Assembly: GCA_964631745.1 (NCBI GenBank)
Contig: CAZVWV010000084.1
Coordinates: 1-17,168 of the forward strand
Direction of reading: 5' to 3'
DNA from: CAZVWV01 sp964631745
GTDB lineage: Bacteria; Bdellovibrionota_C; UBA2361; JBGSMV01
Length of the DNA stretch: 17,168 nucleotides
Part shown: positions 1 to 4,681 of the stretch, piece after piece
Layout of the letters: every line of letters begins with the position of its first letter
Position numbering within the stretch: the first letter of the stretch is position 1
Made by a program: the position numbers and the translations under genes
Notes under the pieces: generated by a model
Database searches by the model: none
What the model was told of the DNA's origin: nothing
The model's input: only the letters and a program-made list of their open reading frames with translations

Positions 1-4
1 GTAT

Positions 5-235
5 TTGCTCAAAAACCCCGGGCGAAGCAGGGATATTAAGTATCGCCGACGACTCGTCGGCCGGTGGTTATAGTGGCATTATCGTTTTCGGCGTAGCCAC
101 CACCTGCTCGCACCGGCTGCTGCCTATCGGCCTAAGAATTTGTGCCGCTTCGTGACACCGGCCGACGAGTCGTCGGCGCTCCATAATATCCGTGCTCTGC
201 GCCGCGTTTGTAATTTACCCGGGGTTTTTGAGCAA
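5..235. repeat. Dispersed structured repeat, copy 1 (full length)
   Basis: This is a 231-bp palindromic element. Perfect 18-bp terminal inverted repeats lie at 5-22 (TTGCTCAAAAACCCCGGG) and 218-235. A second perfect 23-bp inverted pair lies inside at 44-66 and 156-178, and each of those arms is itself a near-perfect palindrome (GCCGACGA-C-TCGTCGGC). The core at 63-113 starts GGTGGTTATAGTGGCATT and ends in GCCACCACCTGCTCGCAC, so GGTGGT can pair with ACCACC. Related cores occur at about 529-579, 10371-10420 and, inverted, 17070-17120. It encodes nothing recognisable. The nested dyads suggest a MITE-like or REP/BIME-like element that folds as single-stranded DNA or RNA. I know of no named family that it matches. 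Confidence 0.8.
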
Positions 236-241
236 TTACTT

Positions 242-320
242 TAGCCACGGAGGCCATGGCGAACACGGAGAAAGCATTGAGGATTTCTCTCTCCGTGACC
301 TTCGTGTTCTCCGTGGTTAA
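242..320. repeat. Imperfect inverted repeat of CACGGAG type
   Basis: The left arm (242-273) carries CCACGGAG and CGAACACGGAGA. The right arm (287-320) carries the reverse complement pattern, TCTCCGTG, CTTCGTG and TCTCCGTGG. The ends pair well and the centres differ. From general knowledge, short motifs of the form CTTCGTG/CTCCGTG repeated in intergenic DNA are found in many unrelated bacterial genomes. A cleaner relative forms the 37-bp hairpin at 4286-4378. It starts immediately after repeat copy 1, so the two may form a composite. Coding potential is not credible. Confidence 0.6.
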
Positions 321-472
321 ATTTAAATCGCGGCAACTGCAAATTCCTGTTTTCCCTTTTGAAATTAAGAAATTACAGCATCACCGCCGCCTTCCCACCG
401 GACACGCTTGCTACCATAAGACTATACTTCCAAAAATGCGGCAAAATCGGAATTAGGTACCCTCGGCCTATC
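321..472. other. Intergenic stretch without a recognised feature
   Basis: Short open frames here have no plausible ribosome binding site and read through into the repeat at 473. I see no RNA gene, promoter or terminator that I can defend. Confidence 0.4.
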
Positions 473-668
473 TGTTCAAAAATCCCCGGGGCAAAGCAAG
501 AACATTATGTAGCGCTGTTGAGTCGACCGGTGTGTATAGTGGCACTGCTTTTTAGGGCGCATCCACCACCTGCTCGCACTTGGTGCTGCCTATCGGCCTA
601 CGATTTAGTTCAACTTCTTGGCATCGGCAGGCGAGATCGCCTGCGCTACCTAATATTTCGTGCTCACA
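473..668 (+). repeat. Dispersed structured repeat, copy 2
   Basis: The left end (473-491) matches the terminal repeat of copy 1 with small changes. The core at 529-579 is close to that of copy 1 (TATAGTGGCA, then CCACCACCTGCTCGCAC, then GCTGCCTATCGGCCTA). The inner right-hand palindrome is replaced by a different one, GCAGGCGA-GA-TCGCCTGC (627-644), at the homologous position, and the flank GCGCT-CC-TAATAT-CGTGCTC is shared with copy 1. Stem sequence has changed while pairing is kept. The element runs up to and over the stop codon (664-666) of the minus-strand gene, and the outer right terminal repeat seen in copy 1 is missing. Confidence 0.7.
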
Positions 669-2139
669 ACGAGCCGGTTACCGGCGCCAGTATCGATGCC
701 GATTGCGACTGCTCAGCCTGCCCGAGCTCCATTCCGGCAAATTCTGTAGGCTGATAGTTAGGGTCAAAGAGGCTTTGCACACCGTTTACGTAAGCTGCGA
801 GACTTCCCGAATCGATGGCCCCTTGCTGGGACATCTGCGCTAGAGCGTTGCAGAGATCTTGTGGGGGCACGCCCGCCTTTACGTAAAAGCTCTGAATATT
901 TGCGCGCACCGTCTCCCAGTCGTTGGCGTTACTGAGGGCGGCGTTCACAAAGTATCCCGTGAAATCACAAGCGAGTTTAGGATTCCCCCCCGTTAGTAAG
1001 TTAACCAATGGTTGCACCCAGCCGATGGCCTGACCCACGCGCGGATCTTTAAGATCGAGATCGTAGACATGCCGCTCGGTTCCGTCCAAATTCATAAGCT
1101 TCGCCCCGCCGTCCTTTCCGATATCGTAAGTGGAACCATCAGCTAAAGTTAATCCCCAGGCTGAATTAATGATCCCGGATTTTTGAAGCATCTCGCGAAC
1201 ACTATCGCGCGCGAGTTGGGGCTTAGACTTGTGTCCACCAAAAAGTCCGTTGACAGCACCAGCCAGCGCGCCAATGGCCCCGCCGATTAAAGAGCCTGGC
1301 GCTCCAAACATTGATCCGATGTATGCCCCTGCTGTAAAACCATTCACCGCTCCAGCAAGCGGTGGCATATTGCCCCAATCCTTTACCAGGCTATAGGCAG
1401 AATACGCTGCACCAGCGAAGCCCGCGGCCTTACTCAACGTTCCGCTTGCTTGCGCACCGACTTTACCGGCGGCGCCAGCAGCAGCTTCGGCTCCCTCTCC
1501 CGCGATTACCCCTGCGGCTGAGGACGAGGCTGCCCCACGCCCTAAGATCTGCCGCATCTCTTGCGGAACCATTTCGTCGATCAACTTCTTGGGATCAAAA
1601 CCAAGCAGCTCTCCGAGTTCTTTCTGGGTTTCGCCCAACATCTCCTTATAGAGCAGCCCTTGAGCCTCACTTCCCAATTTTTCAATTGGGGCGGGAAGTG
1701 CGGAAGCGTTAGGACGCGCATATTGCCTGTTAGCGTAAGCAACCTGCATCAGTTTTTCATAGGCCTGGAGTGTTTCTGCGGCTTCCATTTGCCTGGCGAT
1801 TTCTTCTGAATCTTGCACGGCTAGATGGGCTCCGGCAAACAGGCCAACTCCGTTCGATCTGTCTTGGGTCCGGCGTTCGCCCAGTGCGCTTGAGTAGGTG
1901 TAAAGGGTCTTTAGCGCAGACAAAATCGATGTATTGGGGGTAGAAACAACGCTCTGGCGGAGGTTAGGAAACTGATTGTTGAACCAGCCCTTACCCGAAA
2001 ACCCATTAGAAGATCCGAGTCGTTGCACAGTCTGGGGATTACCTAACTGTAAGCTTGGTTGATTAAAAAATGGAGCAATTTGCATCTGAGTAAAGGTCCG
2101 ATTCTCTGAACTTGGTCTAAAGCCGATTGGGTAAGACAT
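664..2139 (-). CDS. Gly/Ala-rich glycine-zipper protein, no signal peptide, unknown function
   Basis: I do not recognise a family for this 491-residue protein. The N-terminus (about 1-60) is rich in Ser, Asn, Gln and Phe and has no Sec signal. Residues 108-200 look helical and charged. Residues 198-302 are strikingly Gly/Ala-rich with glycine-zipper spacing (AGAVNGFTAGAYIG, GGAIGALAGAVNGLFGG at about 286-302), the type of segment that inserts in membranes or oligomerises. The C-terminal 190 residues look globular. The start is secure: AGGAG sits just upstream of ATG 2139. A sigma-28-like promoter lies at 2172-2198 and gives a leader of about 25 nt. The stop overlaps repeat copy 2. A secreted or surface protein exported by a flagellar-type or other signal-less route is an inference from the promoter and composition only. 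Confidence 0.75.
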   Translation of the reverse strand: MSYPIGFRPSSENRTFTQMQIAPFFNQPSLQLGNPQTVQRLGSSNGFSGKGWFNNQFPNLRQSVVSTPNTSILSALKTLYTYSSALGERRTQDRSNGVGLFAGAHLAVQDSEEIARQMEAAETLQAYEKLMQVAYANRQYARPNASALPAPIEKLGSEAQGLLYKEMLGETQKELGELLGFDPKKLIDEMVPQEMRQILGRGAASSSAAGVIAGEGAEAAAGAAGKVGAQASGTLSKAAGFAGAAYSAYSLVKDWGNMPPLAGAVNGFTAGAYIGSMFGAPGSLIGGAIGALAGAVNGLFGGHKSKPQLARDSVREMLQKSGIINSAWGLTLADGSTYDIGKDGGAKLMNLDGTERHVYDLDLKDPRVGQAIGWVQPLVNLLTGGNPKLACDFTGYFVNAALSNANDWETVRANIQSFYVKAGVPPQDLCNALAQMSQQGAIDSGSLAAYVNGVQSLFDPNYQPTEFAGMELGQAEQSQSASILAPVTGSL

Positions 2140-2171
2140 TTGACTCTCCTATAATTTAAAGCCTCAAAGCC

Positions 2172-2198
2172 TTATCGTTAATTTTCTATAAAAGTTGC
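2172..2198 (-). promoter_or_regulatory. Sigma-28 (FliA)-like promoter for the glycine-zipper gene
   Basis: On the minus strand the sequence reads GCAACTTT, 11 bases, then AACGATAA. The flagellar sigma-28 consensus is TAAAGTTT-N11-GCCGATAA, so the spacing is exact and the CGATAA core is present. The same two boxes with the same 11-base spacing occur upstream of the gene at 9395. The predicted transcript starts near 2165 and the gene at 2139. The -35 box fits the consensus at only 5 of 8 positions. Confidence 0.55.
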
Positions 2199-2290
2199 GT
2201 GAGTTCTTGAAAAAAGTGGGGCGATTTGGATTATTTTGTCGAAAACGACATATTCTTAAAATTTTGATGGCTGCTAACACGATGTGATAG

Positions 2291-2302
2291 TAATATTCCT
2301 TT
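2291..2302 (+). promoter_or_regulatory. Leaderless -10 box for the ATP-grasp gene
   Basis: TAATAT (2291-2296) is followed by only six bases before ATG 2303, which places the transcription start at the A of the start codon. No Shine-Dalgarno sequence is present. A good -35 is not visible (TTGATG at 2264 is 21 bases away). The same TAATAT-N6-ATG arrangement precedes the nucleotidyltransferase gene. Confidence 0.45.
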
Positions 2303-3118
2303 ATGCAAAAACCTCTATTATTGCACATAACTGATTTCTTCTACGTAGCCGTAGGACGTGAGTATTACAGAGAAGATCTTCTATTAATCGAAAGATTACG
2401 GTCGCGATTCGATATTGTGAGTGCGGCGATCGAGGACTGCGAGCGTATCGAGCGCTGCGTAGATGGTATTTTTCGGCGCAATACCGGGCCAAGCTCTTTG
2501 CATCGCCTCGGGCTTGACGCCCAAAACAACCGCATAAAGTCTCACGGAATGCGGGTTTATAATGATTTGAATGCCCAAGGAGACTTTTTGGGCAAGCAAC
2601 ATTTACTTGAGCTTCATAAGCTTAACTATCCTGTCATTCCTACCTTTCTGGTGAAGGAACAAGCCCTTGCATTAGGCGCGGACAAATTCATCTTAAAACT
2701 CTTAGATGGAGCTGATAGCAGAGGCTTGAGAATACTCGATCGGAGCGAGCTGATGGCTGCCATGACCGATAACTATATCATTCAACCGACCATCGACTTC
2801 GTTCATGAAGTTTCGTTTTATTTCATTGATAGTGAACTTTTATATGCTTGTCACACGGGGAAAGAAAAGCGTTGGCAACTGACTGAGTTCACTCCCACAC
2901 CTGCGGATCAGGAATTCGCCCGACGTTTTGTTTCTTGGAACAAGATGAGGTACGGCATTCAACGTATAGATGCTGCCAGACTGAAGGATGACTCTCTGTT
3001 ACTGATGGAGATTGAAGATCATAACCCCTTTCTTAACTTATTTGACCGATCTGCGACAGTTCAACAGAACTTCATAGATGCTCTAATACATTCACTCGAA
3101 AAGAATCTTATTGGTTGA
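2303..3118 (+). CDS. ATP-grasp domain protein (RimK/glutathione synthetase-like)
   Basis: This 271-residue protein has the layout of a small ATP-grasp ligase. Residues 88-115 (DLNAQGDFLGKQHLLELHKL then PVIPTFLV) match the stretch that precedes the ATP-binding lobe in RimK and glutathione synthetase-like enzymes. FILKLLDGADSRGL (129-142) supplies the nucleotide-binding Lys132 and a Gly/Ser-rich loop. QPTIDFVHEVSFYF (161-174) gives the hinge and Glu169. MEIEDHNPFL (235-244), with Glu236, Glu238 and Asn241, is the metal-binding strand. Such enzymes join a carboxylate to an amine using ATP, and the substrate cannot be read here. The N-terminal 85 residues resemble the usual pre-ATP-grasp domain. 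It is a lone gene, apparently leaderless, facing the small gene at 3166. Confidence 0.7.
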   Translation: MQKPLLLHITDFFYVAVGREYYREDLLLIERLRSRFDIVSAAIEDCERIERCVDGIFRRNTGPSSLHRLGLDAQNNRIKSHGMRVYNDLNAQGDFLGKQHLLELHKLNYPVIPTFLVKEQALALGADKFILKLLDGADSRGLRILDRSELMAAMTDNYIIQPTIDFVHEVSFYFIDSELLYACHTGKEKRWQLTEFTPTPADQEFARRFVSWNKMRYGIQRIDAARLKDDSLLLMEIEDHNPFLNLFDRSATVQQNFIDALIHSLEKNLIG

Positions 3119-3165
3119 ATGCATCAGTTCACGGGGGCACAAAGATCGGGAGGAATCTCCATATC

Positions 3166-3378
3166 CTAATCCAAAAGCCGAAACTCCTCCATATTCACGG
3201 GCTCCAAATAGGGGCTGCCTGGGGCGTAGCGGCGGACATTCCAATAGGGCAGCATTTTTTCGCATAGCACTATCATTTCAGCGACAGTGTACCGAGGCGG
3301 TTCAGACATGAAGTCTGGGGCGTCCGGAAGGTTTAAATCTAGATCGTTTGGAGGGTTAGTTTTGTTTTGTGTGCTCAT
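3166..3378 (-). CDS. Small partner protein of the nucleotidyltransferase (70 aa)
   Basis: The ATG (3378-3376) overlaps the TGA of the nucleotidyltransferase gene by the ATGA arrangement, so it is almost certainly translated by coupling. The acidic, Pro/Asn-rich first 25 residues look disordered. The core, from PPRYTVAEMIVLCEKMLPYW onward, predicts one amphipathic helix and ends in a NMEEFRLLD tail. I do not recognise a named family. A short acidic protein in tight linkage with a minimal nucleotidyltransferase is typical of a toxin-antitoxin or regulatory pair, so this could be the partner that binds the enzyme. That role is inferred from context alone. Confidence 0.65.
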   Translation of the reverse strand: MSTQNKTNPPNDLDLNLPDAPDFMSEPPRYTVAEMIVLCEKMLPYWNVRRYAPGSPYLEPVNMEEFRLLD

Positions 3379-3932
3379 ACCGGTACCTTTTGTTTTTTCT
3401 GATGTGTTATATCAAGAAGAATTCGTTCGTAAAGCTGAGGGCTGGCATACTTCAAACACTTGCCCTTGAACTCCTCGCCTTCTACGTTTTCGTCTAGTTT
3501 AATCATAAGCGCCCTGAGATCCGAGTAATCCTTAGTAAAACGGTGCTCTTGATAATACTTGAGCGCATGTAACTTGAGTATTAATAAATGCGCGGCGGAA
3601 ATAACTCGCGCTAGAGTCGGACCGAAATCAGACTGAATTGAGTCCTTATATATTGACTCAAAGGTCTTATCATCTACATACATCAAATCAATTGGCCAGT
3701 TATCCAATTGTACCGCTCGAAATCTAGAAAATCTTTGGTCGCTTTGACCCTCTTGATATCGGAGTTTCTTCATGAGCTCCAACCAAAGCGGCTTAGCTCT
3801 AAGAGGAACCATCAAATCGAGATCCCCAGTTTGTCTAGAAATTCCATAAACGTTAATGGCATGCCCTCCAATTATCAAAAATGGCATGTCCTTCCCTTCG
3901 GCATATAAAGAAATGCTGCGTAGAATTTCCAT
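3375..3932 (-). CDS. Minimal nucleotidyltransferase (AbiEii/DUF6036-like)
   Basis: This 185-residue protein has the Pol-beta-type nucleotidyltransferase signature. A hydrophobic strand runs into GGHAINVYG (22-30), then RQTGDLDLMV (33-42) holds the catalytic pair Asp37 and Asp39, and IDLMYVD places the third acid at about Asp82. A basic helical C-terminus follows. Such proteins transfer NMPs to protein, RNA or small substrates, and relatives are AbiEii and MNT toxins or antitoxins. It is the first gene of a two-gene minus-strand unit, and the downstream gene starts inside its stop codon. TAATAT lies six bases before the ATG, so the message is probably leaderless. The family is well supported. 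Toxin activity is an inference. Confidence 0.75.
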   Translation of the reverse strand: MEILRSISLYAEGKDMPFLIIGGHAINVYGISRQTGDLDLMVPLRAKPLWLELMKKLRYQEGQSDQRFSRFRAVQLDNWPIDLMYVDDKTFESIYKDSIQSDFGPTLARVISAAHLLILKLHALKYYQEHRFTKDYSDLRALMIKLDENVEGEEFKGKCLKYASPQLYERILLDITHQKKQKVPV

Positions 3933-3944
3933 GAAGGTATATTA
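3933..3944 (-). promoter_or_regulatory. Leaderless -10 box for the nucleotidyltransferase operon
   Basis: On the minus strand TAATAT is followed by ACCTTC and then ATG 3932, the same geometry as upstream of 2303. No Shine-Dalgarno sequence is present. A convincing -35 is not visible. Confidence 0.4.
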
Positions 3945-4186
3945 CGATAGTGGCGGCAGTTAGGGAAAGGTTTGGTCATCTCGTAAGTCCCACAAGCCCA
4001 TTTTAGTTATGGAGCATTACTATTCCCAGTGAATCTCAGAATCTCCATGTAGGGGGACTACTTTTCACTCGGTTTGACAAACCTAAATCACGATTCGATA
4101 AACATCAGAAATTCCAAGATGTTACGGCAAATTAGATCGAGTAAGTCTTCAGAGAGATCTTGAAAGTGGGGTCGGCCCCTTGCCTC
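3945..4186. other. Intergenic DNA between the nucleotidyltransferase unit and the MITE
   Basis: No gene is visible. One sigma-70-like arrangement, TTGACA (4074-4079), 17 bases, GATAAA (4097-4102), points right, but no gene follows for almost 600 bases. It may be chance or may transcribe the MITE region. Confidence 0.35.
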
Positions 4187-4475
4187 CTCTCAGAGACGAA
4201 TGTCACTTACTGAGGAGGCAATCAATTGATATTGTTAGCAGAAGCTTTCCGTCCCCGGCATTCTCGGCCTACACCTTAGAGGTCATCCACAAATTCTTCG
4301 TGCTCTTCGCGCTCTTCGTGGTTAAATTGTTTAATATATTCACCACGAAGAGCGCGAAGAGCACGAAGAATTTGTGGACTGCCTCTGCGACTGACGTAGA
4401 GAAAAGAAACAAAGCCACTTTTTTAAGTAGCATCAATAGATTGCCTCCTCAGTAAGTGACATTCCTCTCAGAGAC
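4187..4475. mobile_element. MITE-like element, 267 bp, with 11-bp flanking duplication
   Basis: Perfect 26-bp terminal inverted repeats lie at 4198-4223 and 4439-4464, with outer ends GAATGTCAC and GTGACATTC. The direct repeat CTCTCAGAGAC flanks them at 4187-4197 and 4465-4475, as expected for a target-site duplication. The inside has no transposase. It carries a perfect 37-bp inverted repeat (4286-4322 with 4342-4378) around a 19-base AT-rich loop. A 91-codon frame across it has no ribosome site and reads the inverted repeats, so it is not a gene. The element is non-autonomous and would need a transposase elsewhere. TTGCCTCCTC just left of the duplication (4180-4189) also matches inner terminal-repeat sequence, so the outer boundary is open to argument. 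Confidence 0.75.
4286..4378. repeat. Perfect 37-bp inverted repeat of CTTCGTG units inside the MITE
   Basis: Each arm contains tandem CTTCGTG and CTCTTCGCG units and the two arms match without a mismatch. The loop (4323-4341) adds a small TTAAA-TTG-TTTAA dyad at its left edge. The motif resembles the CACGGAG/CTTCGTG repeat at 242-320. As RNA it would form a very stable hairpin. Confidence 0.8.
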
Positions 4476-4489
4476 CATGCGCAAGCGGC

Positions 4490-4547
4490 GGATTCAACAA
4501 CTTAGATTCGCTACATATTGTATGTGTTGCGTTAAGTTGTTGAATCC
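4490..4547. repeat. 15-bp perfect inverted repeat with structured loop
   Basis: GGATTCAACAACTTA (4490-4504) pairs exactly with 4533-4547. The 28-base loop contains a second dyad, ACATA-TTG-TATGT. It lies 134 bases before the start of the large exported-protein gene and just right of the MITE. It could be a terminator stem without a T-run, a protein-binding site or the edge of another small element. Confidence 0.55.
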
Positions 4548-4681
4548 GGCGGGACAAGGATATGTGTAGATTTACTCACGAGTAAGTTTCCATGCTGAAG
4601 TAAGGCGTAATTACCTGGAGTAGGAGCCCGTCCTTGGGGTATACTGAGGTATCGTTTGTAATTGCGGAGAGTGGAGGAGTA

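Noticed and set aside
1..240. CRISPR array at the left edge
   Set aside because: The repeats are inverted and nested, not direct with regular spacers, and there are no cas genes.
256..843. Overlapping short plus-strand frames at the left edge
   Set aside because: They run through palindromic repeats and the antisense of the real gene at 664-2139. There are no start signals and no coherent composition.
4074..4102. TTGACA-N17-GATAAA promoter
   Set aside because: The match is good, but no gene follows for almost 600 bases, so I do not list it as a functional promoter.
4180..4455. 91-codon open frame across the MITE
   Set aside because: It reads through terminal and inner inverted repeats, has no ribosome site, and its product is repeat-derived.
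4634..4681. Upstream start for the exported-protein gene
   Set aside because: ATG 4682 has GGAGGAG directly before it. The 16 extra residues from 4634 have no supporting start signal.
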